Source of the DNA: Candidatus Eisenbacteria bacterium
GTDB taxonomy: Bacteria > Eisenbacteria > RBG-16-71-46 > CAIMUX01 > JAHJDP01
DNA: 64,000 nt
NCBI GenBank assembly: GCA_018831195.1
Contig: JAHJDP010000023.1
Location: 124,001 to 188,000 of the forward strand
Reading direction: 5' to 3'
How positions within the stretch are numbered: the first letter of the stretch is position 1; every line of letters starts with the position of its first letter. A program made the translations under genes and the position numbers. Positions 43,450 through 52,430 of the stretch are shown here, piece by piece. The notes beneath the pieces were generated by a model. That model was not told where the DNA came from and ran no database searches. It saw only the letters and a program-made list of their open reading frames with translations.

Positions 43450-46400
43450 ATGGCCGCATCAAGGATATCCCGGCTGAATTCCGGCAACCGGTCTTTATAC
43501 AGTGAATGGAGTGGTTTCTTTTGGCCAGGAAAAATCCTTTGGGGATTTCTTCTGGGAGCGGCCGCGGTCGCCCTTCTTGGATTCGCTATCGGTTCCTCTC
43601 AGGCGGTTGATATAACATTTCATTATCAGCCGGTAAACGCGGGGGCGGATGTCTTTCTCGCCGGAACCTTTAATAATTGGTCTCCGACCGCGAACAAGAT
43701 GACCGACGATAACGGCGACGGTGTCTTTGAATATACAATGGATCTGGCGCCAGGACGGTATGAATACAAATTCGTCGTGAATGGAACCTGGTATGAAGAT
43801 TTGAGCGCCGGTGAGTTTGTCGATGACACCCATGGCGGCCGAAACTCGATACTCAATGTGGGTGAAGACGGTATCATCGCTCCGCCGCAGGTTTCGCCGG
43901 CCGGTACGATAACAACCCCCGCGGGGGCCGATGCCGGCGCCGGACACCCGGTGACCTTTACTTACACACCGATGGTGCCGACGGACAATATCTTTTTGGC
44001 GGGTACTTTCAACAACTGGTCGCCGACGGCGATGCGCATGACCGATGCAGACGGCAATAATGTCTACGAATATACGTTGAATCTCGAGCCCGGCCGGTAT
44101 GAATACAAATTTGTCGTCAACGGCACCTGGTATGAAGACCAGAAGGCCGGTGAGTTTGCCGATGACGGCCTCGGCGGGAAAAACTCGATTCTCAATGTCG
44201 GTGAAGGCGGCGTGATTCCCTCCGCAGGCGGCTCAATGGGCGGCGCCATGGGCGAAGGCTCGAGTGCGCCGGCGCCGGAGGGTGTTTTCCAGGTCGCCTT
44301 CTCGTACACGCCGGATAAAACGCCGCAGAAGGTCTTTATTGCCGGATCGTTCAATGATTGGTCCGCCACATCGAACCCGATGGCGGACCCCGAGGGTGAT
44401 GGCACCTATTCCATTAATCTTGTGTTGCCGGGCGGGACGCACAAATACAAATTCGTCGTCGACGGCGTCTGGCTGCACGACCCCAAGGCCGTCGAACAGG
44501 TCGATGACGGATTCGGCGGCAGGAATTCCGTGATTCACATCGACGAAAGCTTCAAGAAAATCGATCTGAAAAAGGGAGACGGCAAGATCTTCACCGACGG
44601 TATCACGCACTCCTTCTCTCTTTCCGAGCGAAACATGATATCAAACCAAGAAGTCCTCTTCCGTGCGCGCGCTTATACCGGAGACGTCGAATCGGTTTCA
44701 CTCGCCTGGAGAGCCGATGGCGAGTGGACCAGAGTGCCGATGGAGCGCCTGTCGGGAGACACCGCATTTGACTATTATGAAACAATGCTTTCTTCGGATC
44801 AGGATTTGAAGCCCTTTCATTACGCCTTTGTCTATGTTGACGGCAAAACCGAGCTCTGGCTTGGGCCGGATGGCTTTGCCAAGAACGGCTCCTCAATGGC
44901 CGGATTCGCTTTTGATCCGGCGACGGTGGAACGTCTAAGAATACCCTTGTGGGTGCGCGACGGCGTCTTCTATCAGATCTTCCCGGAACGCTTTTACAAT
45001 GGCGACAAGTCAAACGATCCCGATTTCAAGGAATGGTACTATGAGGGGAAAACAAGCCTTCCCCGCGTCGGCCTCTTTGACGGAGAATATTACCATCTCG
45101 TCAAGGACTGGTACGATGTCGGCGGTCTCAAAAAAAGCCCCTACCGCTCCGACGGGAATCCCGATTGGTACTCTTTCTACGGGGGTGATATCGCCGGTGT
45201 TATGGAGAAAATTCCTTATCTCCAGGATTTGGGTATCACCATTATCTATTTCAATCCGGTTTTTCAGGCCCGCTCAAGCCACAAATACGACACGATCGAT
45301 TATATGACGGTCGACCCCCATTTTGCCGATGAGGCTCTCTTTAAGAAATTTGTTCAAAAGGCCCACGCCGCGGGAATCCGCATTATTATCGATGTCGTCT
45401 TCAATCATACCGGCGACGCCCATTGGGCTTTTCAGGATATTGTCAAGAACGGGCCCGAATCAAAATATTGGAACTGGTACGAATGGAAGAAGTGGCCCCT
45501 GCCCGATCCCCGGCCCGCCGATTTCAGAGCGGAGAATTATTACGCCTGCTGGTGGAATTACGGCAGCCTGCCCGATCTGAATTTCGATCTCAGCCTGCCC
45601 AATCCGGATGAAAATTCGGTTGTTGATATAGAGAAGGCGACGCCGAATTGGCCGATGATCAATTACCTGCTCGAGTCGACCCGCTACTGGTTCTCAACAC
45701 TCGATATTGATGGCGTTCGTCTCGATGTACCCAACGAAGCGCCGTTGTGGTTCTGGAAACTCTTCGCCGCCGAAGTCCGCAAGGCGAAGCCCGACTCCTA
45801 TATCATCGCCGAATTATGGGGTGACGCCTCCGGTTGGATCAGCCCCGATATGGTCGACGCCACGATGAACTACCGTTTCTTCAAGGATCCGGTGATGAAA
45901 TGGATCGGCAAGGGCGAGGGTTCCGCCGCCGCATTCGACCGCGAGTTGGCGCCGGGGCGTTCGGTTTATGCCCCCCAATCCCAGCAGATTATGATGAACC
46001 TCATCGACAGCCATGACACGGTTCGTTTTCTCACCGACGCGGGCAAGGATATCCGTCGTCTCATGCTGGCCGCTGTCTTCCAGATGACGTATGTCGGCAC
46101 ACCGCACATCTACTATGGCGACGAGGTCGCGATGGAAGGGAACAAAGATCCCGACTGCCGGCGGCCGTTCTATTGGAAATACGCCGAGGAAGGCCGCCGC
46201 GTTATCCTTCGCGATCATTACCAGAAGCTCATAAAAATCCGGCGTAACCTTCCCGTGCTGCGCCGGGGATCGTTTAGTACAATCCTGGCCGAAGGTCAAA
46301 CCCTCGCCTATCTTCGCAGTGATCCCGACGCTCTGATCCTTGTCGTCTTGAACAATGCCGACAAAATGATCGAGGTGTCGATTCCACTCGGCGGAATCGA

Positions 46401-46524
46401 TCGGATAAAAACGGGCGCGACCTTTGAGAATCTCATGGGAGGCGGCACATTAAAGATGGACGGCTCGATACTCAAGGTCAAAGTTGATCCGATTTCAGGT
46501 ACTATTTTCAAGCTGATGCCCTAA
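43450..46524 (+). CDS. Secreted GH13 alpha-amylase family enzyme with three N-terminal CBM48/AMPK-type domains
   Basis: Encodes 1024 aa; the start has an AGGGGGGGAG site. A membrane-spanning signal (about 20-55) comes first. Three glycogen-binding domains follow (about 58-138, 165-255, 280-365), each with FLAGTFNNWS or FIAGSFNDWS, and YEYKFVVNGTWY or HKYKFVVDGVWL. A CBM34-like linker leads to the GH13 barrel (about 490-930): SHKYDTIDY, IIIDVVFNHTGD (region I), GVRLDVPNEA (nucleophile Asp), IIAELWGDASG (acid/base Glu) and NLIDSHDT (region IV). The motif set resembles the neopullulanase/cyclomaltodextrinase subfamily. It hydrolyses starch or maltodextrins outside the cytoplasm. Secretion route and exact specificity are inferred. 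Confidence 0.92.
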   Translation: MAASRISRLNSGNRSLYSEWSGFFWPGKILWGFLLGAAAVALLGFAIGSSQAVDITFHYQPVNAGADVFLAGTFNNWSPTANKMTDDNGDGVFEYTMDLAPGRYEYKFVVNGTWYEDLSAGEFVDDTHGGRNSILNVGEDGIIAPPQVSPAGTITTPAGADAGAGHPVTFTYTPMVPTDNIFLAGTFNNWSPTAMRMTDADGNNVYEYTLNLEPGRYEYKFVVNGTWYEDQKAGEFADDGLGGKNSILNVGEGGVIPSAGGSMGGAMGEGSSAPAPEGVFQVAFSYTPDKTPQKVFIAGSFNDWSATSNPMADPEGDGTYSINLVLPGGTHKYKFVVDGVWLHDPKAVEQVDDGFGGRNSVIHIDESFKKIDLKKGDGKIFTDGITHSFSLSERNMISNQEVLFRARAYTGDVESVSLAWRADGEWTRVPMERLSGDTAFDYYETMLSSDQDLKPFHYAFVYVDGKTELWLGPDGFAKNGSSMAGFAFDPATVERLRIPLWVRDGVFYQIFPERFYNGDKSNDPDFKEWYYEGKTSLPRVGLFDGEYYHLVKDWYDVGGLKKSPYRSDGNPDWYSFYGGDIAGVMEKIPYLQDLGITIIYFNPVFQARSSHKYDTIDYMTVDPHFADEALFKKFVQKAHAAGIRIIIDVVFNHTGDAHWAFQDIVKNGPESKYWNWYEWKKWPLPDPRPADFRAENYYACWWNYGSLPDLNFDLSLPNPDENSVVDIEKATPNWPMINYLLESTRYWFSTLDIDGVRLDVPNEAPLWFWKLFAAEVRKAKPDSYIIAELWGDASGWISPDMVDATMNYRFFKDPVMKWIGKGEGSAAAFDRELAPGRSVYAPQSQQIMMNLIDSHDTVRFLTDAGKDIRRLMLAAVFQMTYVGTPHIYYGDEVAMEGNKDPDCRRPFYWKYAEEGRRVILRDHYQKLIKIRRNLPVLRRGSFSTILAEGQTLAYLRSDPDALILVVLNNADKMIEVSIPLGGIDRIKTGATFENLMGGGTLKMDGSILKVKVDPISGTIFKLMP

Positions 46525-46529
46525 GCGCC

Positions 46530-48893
46530 GTGAATCGGCTTTTGTTCAAACGATGGCATCAAGCTCGGATGGCGGCGATGGCGGCCCGGTTCGCCTTCGC
46601 CTGGATCCTCATCGGCTTTTTCACCGCCGGCGCCCTGGCCGCTGAGCCGGATATCATCTCCGAATCGAGAACGGAGCTTCAAATGAGTTCATCCATTGAA
46701 TTCAATGTTGATTCTCTGGCCATCGTGGTGACGCGGGATCATCCCCGGGAGTTTATCTATACCGACAAGGGTGCGGCCCACCTCGCCGGTGAAGCGGTGG
46801 GACCCGATACCCGGAGTTATCACGGCTTTTACATTGCGATGCATGAGATCCTGGATGGATGGTCGCTGCGTCTCGAAAACGGCGCCGAGATCGGACCGGA
46901 AACATCGCTCTCGGCGACCGTCTGGCCCGACCGGATCGAGCGCCTGCACCGGCTTCCCGGCGGACAGCTGGTCACCGAGGTGATCACCCTCTTCGACCGC
47001 TCCAACGGTTTTCGCGTGCTCTACCAGAATGTTCCCGCGGGCCGGTTTGAATTGATCCCCCGCGTCGACATGCGTTTTCTTTGGAGTACCGGGCAACCGG
47101 AATACCGGATCGAATGGCGGGACGGATTTCTGCTCATCGCGCGCGAGGATGAAATCGCATCGACCCAGCCGCTGGATCATCCCCCATGGTTGGCGATCGC
47201 CGTCAAGGGCGCCGAAGAATTCCGCGAAAAGGGAACCTATCACAAAACAATTTATCCCAAAGACGCGGCCCGGAGGGCGATGGGCGAGGCCTTCCCCTAC
47301 ATACCCGGCAGGATCACGGGCAGGATTCCCCCGCCGGTCCCGGAGGCCGATATCGAGATCATCTTCGCCGCCGACGTCACGGCCGATGCGGCCGCCGCAA
47401 GCGCCCGGCGCTTGCGGGCCGACGCTGATCGACTGGCTCAAGCGCGCCGGGATCGCCTCACGGACCTCATTCAAAACGCGCGCATTCAAACCGGCGTCGA
47501 GAAAGACGACCATGCTTTGGCTTGGGCGCGGATCTCCCTCGACAACCTGATCATGAATCAGCGCGGCGCCGGAATTTATGCCGGCTTTTACTGGTTCACA
47601 ACCTATTGGGGACGGGATACCTTTATTGTTCTCCCCGGCGCTTGTATAACCAATGGCGATTTCAGTACCGCCGAAACAGTGCTGCGATCCTTCGCCACAT
47701 TCCAAGCGACCGATCCCAACAACCCACACGAGGGACGCCTGCCCAACTTTGTCACGGTCGAGCAGGTTCAGTTTGCGGGGATCGACGGCACCTGGTGGTT
47801 TGTTCGCGCCCTCGACGAACTTTGGCGCCGATCAGGCTGGGATGATTTTGCGCGCGAGATGACGCCCGTCGTTCTCCGCGCCGTCGAGGGGGCGTTGCGC
47901 CATGCCGTCGATGAGCATGGTTTCCTACAACACGGCGACGGCGAAACATGGATGGACGCCGGCGGCGAAGCCCATCCCTACTCACCGCGGGGGAACCGGG
48001 CCATAGAAGTGCAGGCGCTCTTTCACCGCGGTCTCCTTACAGCTTCGCGATTGGCCGCACGCTTCTCCGACGATGCCGAACTGTCTTCCCGCTATCAACA
48101 TCGCGCGGATCAACTCGCAGCGAACTTCCATCAGTATTTCACGGCGGATGATCATTTCACCGACCATCTGAATCCCGACGGCTCGCAGGATACTCAAATC
48201 CGTCCCAATGCCTTGTTGGCGGTGATGGCGTCACCGACATTGTTCAGCGATGATCAACGCCGGATGATCACACGGCGCGCGGCGGAATATCTCGTGAAAC
48301 CCTGGGGGATCCTTTCGTTGAATGAAGAGGATCCCGCTTTTCATCCAAAACATCTCGATCTTGCGAACTACTATTACGATGAAGCCTATCACAATGGCGA
48401 CATTTGGCTTTGGCTGTCGGGCCCGTATGTCTCGGCCGGCGCCGATCCCCGTGCGGCCTTCGGCCAGACGCGGATGCTTCTCGACGAGATTATGGATGAG
48501 GGCGCCGTGGGAACACTCCAAGAGATCCGCGATGGCGCCCGTGCGAGCTCCAATGATGAGTTCGGCGGCGCCACCAGCCAGGCCTGGTCGCTTTCAGAGT
48601 TGTTGCGAACCATCGCCGACGATTACATGGGCCTCTCCGTCGATCTCACGCAGGATCCGCCGCATGTCAGCGTGATGCCCAATCTCCCCGATGAATGGCC
48701 CGGCTTATCGATGAGAACACGCATCGGGGTTCATGATGTGCTCGTTGAGTGCCGCCGGGGATCCGACGGTGATGCCGACGAGGTCACTCTGACTTTCGAC
48801 CACCTGCTTCCGGAGGATTGGAAGATCGAGATGAAAGGCGGCGGGAAAATGATGATCAAATCCGCCAAACAAGCGCCTTCGCAAGAAAAATAG
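46530..48893 (+). CDS. Secreted GH133-type glycogen debranching enzyme (amylo-alpha-1,6-glucosidase)
   Basis: Encodes 787 aa from GTG 46530, five bases after the amylase stop; the ribosome site is weak, so coupling is likely (ATG at 46569 is an alternative). A signal peptide is evident (FAFAWILIGFFTAGALAAEP). The N-terminal beta domain (GDE_N type, about 50-300) precedes an (alpha/alpha)6 barrel with YWFTTYWGRDTFIVLPG, DGETWMDAGGE, IRPNALLAVMAS and DEGAVGTLQEIRDG, the GH133 signature set. It removes alpha-1,6 branches. Most family members are cytoplasmic; the signal peptide makes this one periplasmic or extracellular, acting with the GH13 enzyme encoded just upstream. Confidence 0.88.
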   Translation: MNRLLFKRWHQARMAAMAARFAFAWILIGFFTAGALAAEPDIISESRTELQMSSSIEFNVDSLAIVVTRDHPREFIYTDKGAAHLAGEAVGPDTRSYHGFYIAMHEILDGWSLRLENGAEIGPETSLSATVWPDRIERLHRLPGGQLVTEVITLFDRSNGFRVLYQNVPAGRFELIPRVDMRFLWSTGQPEYRIEWRDGFLLIAREDEIASTQPLDHPPWLAIAVKGAEEFREKGTYHKTIYPKDAARRAMGEAFPYIPGRITGRIPPPVPEADIEIIFAADVTADAAAASARRLRADADRLAQARRDRLTDLIQNARIQTGVEKDDHALAWARISLDNLIMNQRGAGIYAGFYWFTTYWGRDTFIVLPGACITNGDFSTAETVLRSFATFQATDPNNPHEGRLPNFVTVEQVQFAGIDGTWWFVRALDELWRRSGWDDFAREMTPVVLRAVEGALRHAVDEHGFLQHGDGETWMDAGGEAHPYSPRGNRAIEVQALFHRGLLTASRLAARFSDDAELSSRYQHRADQLAANFHQYFTADDHFTDHLNPDGSQDTQIRPNALLAVMASPTLFSDDQRRMITRRAAEYLVKPWGILSLNEEDPAFHPKHLDLANYYYDEAYHNGDIWLWLSGPYVSAGADPRAAFGQTRMLLDEIMDEGAVGTLQEIRDGARASSNDEFGGATSQAWSLSELLRTIADDYMGLSVDLTQDPPHVSVMPNLPDEWPGLSMRTRIGVHDVLVECRRGSDGDADEVTLTFDHLLPEDWKIEMKGGGKMMIKSAKQAPSQEK

Positions 48894-49008
48894 ATTCTCT
48901 TTAGGTAATCCTCAGGTTCCGCTGACTCCAATGTTTATATAATAAGGGTATAGACGACATACCGTGCTTCGGCTTGGACCCAACGACCCAAACGAAAGGA
49001 GCTTCCGG

Positions 49009-51297
49009 ATGCGTTTCAGCACTCCTTTGCTGTCCGCCCTTCTACTCATAGGGGTCTGGTTGCCGGCCGCCCATGCCGGAACCCGCGAATACGCCGTCGA
49101 GGTCAGCGCCGTTGTCCAGGATTCCCCGCCCAGGATAGATCTCTCCTGGCCGGCCGATCCGACAGCGCCCGAGATCTTCATCTATCGAAGAACAGAAGGG
49201 GATTCTTCCTGGTCCGCTCCGATCGCCCACCTCGACGGCAGCGCCACCAGTTTCACGGATTCCGATGTCATCTGTGGCAGGGGTTATGAATACGCATTCC
49301 GCAAGACGCTCGGATTCTTTTCAGACACGATTCAGGTACCCAATGGATCCGATCTCACCTTTGCCATTTATGACGCCTGGCACGACGGAATGTGCTGCTA
49401 CCACGGCCTGGGGGCCTATGAAGTCGCCGGATGCGGCGTCGTCTACGCCGCAGGAGGAAGTTTCGGAGCAGAGGAAATCACCGCCTTCACATTGGGTAGC
49501 CCGGAGGAACCGTGCAACGAGTTGATTGTTAACGTGACCCTTGATGTTTATGGACAAGAGACCACCTGGCGGCTCAGCGAAGAGGCCTCGGGAGCGGTGC
49601 TGGCCGAGGGCGGGCCCTACGCCCCGCCGCACTTCGGCCATCTTTTTGCCGGCATTAAGTACCCGGCGATTGAGAATCGTGGAACGATCCTCCTACTGGT
49701 AGAGGAATCACTGAGTGCACCGCTCGCGGACAGGCTTCAGCGGCTTGAAATGGACCTGATAGCCGATGGCTACCAGGTGCGCCGCCGCACGGTCAACCGC
49801 AACGACGAGGTGCCCGCCGTCAAAGCGCTCATCCTGGCGGAGCGGGCCGGCGACCCAAGCATGGAAACACTCTTCCTCCTCGGGCGCATTCCTGTCCCTT
49901 ATTCCGGAAACATCATGGAACATAGCGATCACTGCGGGGCGTGGCCGGCCGACACTTACTACGGCGAACTGGACGGAACATGGACCGACCTGTCGGTGAA
50001 CAATACGACCGCCTCCCGGCCGGAGAATCACAATATCCCGGGTGACGGCAAGTTCGATCAGACTTTTCTTCCCTCGGATATGGATTTGCAGGTCGGGAGA
50101 GTGGATCTGGCCAATATGTCGGTCTTTGCAGAGGATGAACAGGCGCTTATCGCGCGCTATCTGGATAAGAACCACGCTTTCCGCGCGGGCCAGCAAACCA
50201 CCATCCGCCGGGGTCTGATCGACGACAATGTCGGGGAACTCTATGGATTGGCTCCCGCCGCAACGGGGTGGCGTTATTTCACCGGCCTCTTCGGCGCCGG
50301 CGCGGTGTCTGAGGGGGATTTCTTTCCAACGCTCGAGAGCGAGAGCTACTTGTGGTGCTACGGATGTGGAGCGGGGAGTTATACAAGTTGCGCCGGGGTG
50401 GGCACATCTTATGACTTCGCAACGCGGCCTGTTACTTCCGTCTTCACCTCTCTCTACGGGAGTTATTTCGGGGACTGGGATTCAACCAACAACCTTCTAC
50501 GCGCCATGTTGGGCGCGCAGGGGCAGCCGCTTGTCTGCGTCTATTCCGGCCGGCCCAATTGGCACCTTCATCATATGGCATTGGGTCATTCGATCGGGTA
50601 TAGCACCAGATTGACACAGAACAATATCAATCAGTATACCAGCAGTGATTGCATCCGGCAGGTTCCCACCGCGTTGATGGGCGATCCGACACTCAAGCTT
50701 CACGTGCTGGCCTCCCCCTCTCAATTGCAAACCACCATACTGCCCGGCGAACAAGTGGAATTGACCTGGACTTCGGCGGGTAGCGGCCTGGAAGGGTATC
50801 ACATCTATCGCGCGCCATCGATCCGCGCCGCATTTGAACGTATCAATGAGACCCCGGTCGATGGGCTCACCTGGATCGACGCATCTCCCTCGGAGGGGAT
50901 GAATGTCTATATGGTGCGGGCCATAAAGTTGGAAACCAGCGGCAGCGGAACATACTACAACCTGAGCCCAGGGACATTTGACTCGCTGAATGTTTCATCC
51001 TCGGTCGATGAGACATTGTTCGGCGCCGGCACAATCCGCAATTTCCCAAATCCTTTTGTGGAAGGCACGGTTCTGCACTTTGATCAGCCCCAGGCATCCC
51101 GCGGATTAATAAGAGTCTTCAATGTGACCGGCGGCCTGGTGCGCACTTTGTTTGATGGAGAGCTGACAGCCGGCAAGCAGAGCATTGCTTGGGATGGCAC
51201 GGGTGCGAAAGGGCATCGCTTGCCCAGCGGGCTCTACTTCTGCACATTAACGGCCGGCGGGCAGACGCAATCCAGACGGATGACCCTTCTTAAGTGA
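49009..51297 (+). CDS. Large secreted protein with gingipain-like core and FlgD/T9SS-type tail, probably inactive
   Basis: Encodes 762 aa from ATG 49009 (AAAGGAG seven bases before). A signal peptide is cut near AAHAG. Two Ig/Fn3-like segments (RIDLSWPADPTAPEIFIYRR; later QVELTWTSAGSGLEGYHIYRAP) flank a middle domain with ILLLVEESLSAPLADRLQRLEMDLIADGY, LFLLGRIPVPYSG and TALMGDPTLKLHV, an order typical of C25/clan CD peptidase relatives. At the place of the catalytic His-Gly there is YGCGAGSY, and the usual Cys segment reads TSLYGSYFG, so the dyad is missing. The tail is IRNFPNPF, then IRVFNVTGGLVRTL, then GLYFCTLTAG. Likely a structural or pseudo-peptidase surface protein. Confidence 0.7.
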   Translation: MRFSTPLLSALLLIGVWLPAAHAGTREYAVEVSAVVQDSPPRIDLSWPADPTAPEIFIYRRTEGDSSWSAPIAHLDGSATSFTDSDVICGRGYEYAFRKTLGFFSDTIQVPNGSDLTFAIYDAWHDGMCCYHGLGAYEVAGCGVVYAAGGSFGAEEITAFTLGSPEEPCNELIVNVTLDVYGQETTWRLSEEASGAVLAEGGPYAPPHFGHLFAGIKYPAIENRGTILLLVEESLSAPLADRLQRLEMDLIADGYQVRRRTVNRNDEVPAVKALILAERAGDPSMETLFLLGRIPVPYSGNIMEHSDHCGAWPADTYYGELDGTWTDLSVNNTTASRPENHNIPGDGKFDQTFLPSDMDLQVGRVDLANMSVFAEDEQALIARYLDKNHAFRAGQQTTIRRGLIDDNVGELYGLAPAATGWRYFTGLFGAGAVSEGDFFPTLESESYLWCYGCGAGSYTSCAGVGTSYDFATRPVTSVFTSLYGSYFGDWDSTNNLLRAMLGAQGQPLVCVYSGRPNWHLHHMALGHSIGYSTRLTQNNINQYTSSDCIRQVPTALMGDPTLKLHVLASPSQLQTTILPGEQVELTWTSAGSGLEGYHIYRAPSIRAAFERINETPVDGLTWIDASPSEGMNVYMVRAIKLETSGSGTYYNLSPGTFDSLNVSSSVDETLFGAGTIRNFPNPFVEGTVLHFDQPQASRGLIRVFNVTGGLVRTLFDGELTAGKQSIAWDGTGAKGHRLPSGLYFCTLTAGGQTQSRRMTLLK

Positions 51298-51727
51298 CGG
51301 CGCTGTTCGCGGGCGTTACAGGCTCTTGTCTTTTGGTCGCACGAACCCGCACCCGTGCGAGTCGGTACCAGGGGTTAAAGATTTACCGGATGTATAAGAT
51401 GCGCGCGAGGCAGGGACCGTGGACCAGCAATGACAGCCTTCGATCGTCGGCCGCTTGACCCCTGGATCACCCCTCCCTGCCTCACGCCATCGTCATTCAA
51501 ACAACCCTCCCAATCCAGCCGTCGCACAATTGGGATTGACGCCGATTAGGCATTGGTATACTCTCCCTGCAGATTGAATAATTGAGACTTTGCTGGGGTT
51601 CCCTGTTATTTGGCGGTCGGGACAGCAAGCGGAGGCGTAGATGGAGCCGTGCCATCGAAGCAGCCGAAGGAAGATCGAATCCGTTCATTCCAGCGATGGA
51701 GTGGCGGATTTTGTGTTAGGAGGAGCC
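51298..51727. other. Intergenic with direct-repeat copy
   Basis: About 430 bp with no supported gene. It contains the first copy of the 53-bp direct repeat (51343-51395) and, near its end, a weak promoter candidate (TTGACG at 51536-51541, TATACT at 51557-51562, 15-base spacer). Upstream in-frame extensions of the next gene lack a ribosome site and are not counted. Confidence 0.5.
51343..51395. repeat. 53-bp imperfect direct repeat, left copy
   Basis: Matches 57657-57709 at 44 of 53 positions in the same orientation, sharing blocks such as CACCCGTGCG, GTCGGTACCAGG and ATTT-CCGG. The two copies bracket the segment with two A-rich-codon secreted-protein genes, the IS4-type element and the IS91 relic. 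Confidence 0.7.
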
Positions 51728-52417
51728 ATGAAGTACATCCCCTTCCTACTCTTGTGCTTTTCAATGGCAGGCATTGTGCTTGCCCAGGACGAACCACTGG
51801 AGTACAAACCAACGGCCGGAACGGTCATCCTGCATGGAATTGTTCTAGATGGCCAGGAATTTCAGTTAAGAATCGAAGACACCAAGCTCTTTGCCAATGA
51901 CACCATTATTTGGGAAGTCACCTTGGAAGAGCGCAGTGGAATGGACACTACCAGCATCACCGAACACAACTTCACCAAGTTCCTTAGCGACACGTACCGG
52001 CGGGCAAGGAACAGCGGTGCAGATCCCGAAGCTGCATTACAGGAGTTTGCACATCAATACGACTTCATCGACCGCATTGAGAAAGTCTCGCCGGGTTCCT
52101 ATAACATCTGGTATCCCGACGGGGAACGGGAGATCTTGGTGATTGGCGAGCCCGGACCCGACAACTCAGTACCAACAATAGAACGAGTGCATGCCCAGTA
52201 TAATTTCTTTGTCAGCGGTATCATCAAAACCCTTAACAAAGGAGGTGTTGTAGTTATTAATCCTGCGCGAAGAGATTATGGTCGGCCCATTACAAGGACC
52301 TATAGCCCCCAACAAGTCAATAATGTTCTCCGCGAAGTGATCAGAGTACTCCAGGGAGGCAAAAACTTTAAGCTCCTTGACACTCAGACAATCGAGGAAA
52401 TCAAGCGTACACAATAA
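51728..52417 (+). CDS. Secreted protein of unknown function
   Basis: Encodes 229 aa from ATG 51728, set by AGGAGGAG immediately upstream. A signal peptide ends near IVLAQ. The mature protein has a beta-rich N-terminus (TVILHGIVLDGQEFQLRIEDTKLFANDTIIWEVTLEE) and a helical C-terminus (SPQQVNNVLREVIRVLQG). No domain recognised and no Cys. Codon use is richer in A/T-ending codons than in the rest of the window. It ends 13 bp before the start of the next secreted protein, with which it likely forms an operon. Confidence 0.7.
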   Translation: MKYIPFLLLCFSMAGIVLAQDEPLEYKPTAGTVILHGIVLDGQEFQLRIEDTKLFANDTIIWEVTLEERSGMDTTSITEHNFTKFLSDTYRRARNSGADPEAALQEFAHQYDFIDRIEKVSPGSYNIWYPDGEREILVIGEPGPDNSVPTIERVHAQYNFFVSGIIKTLNKGGVVVINPARRDYGRPITRTYSPQQVNNVLREVIRVLQGGKNFKLLDTQTIEEIKRTQ

Positions 52418-52430
52418 GGAGAGCGAAGTC

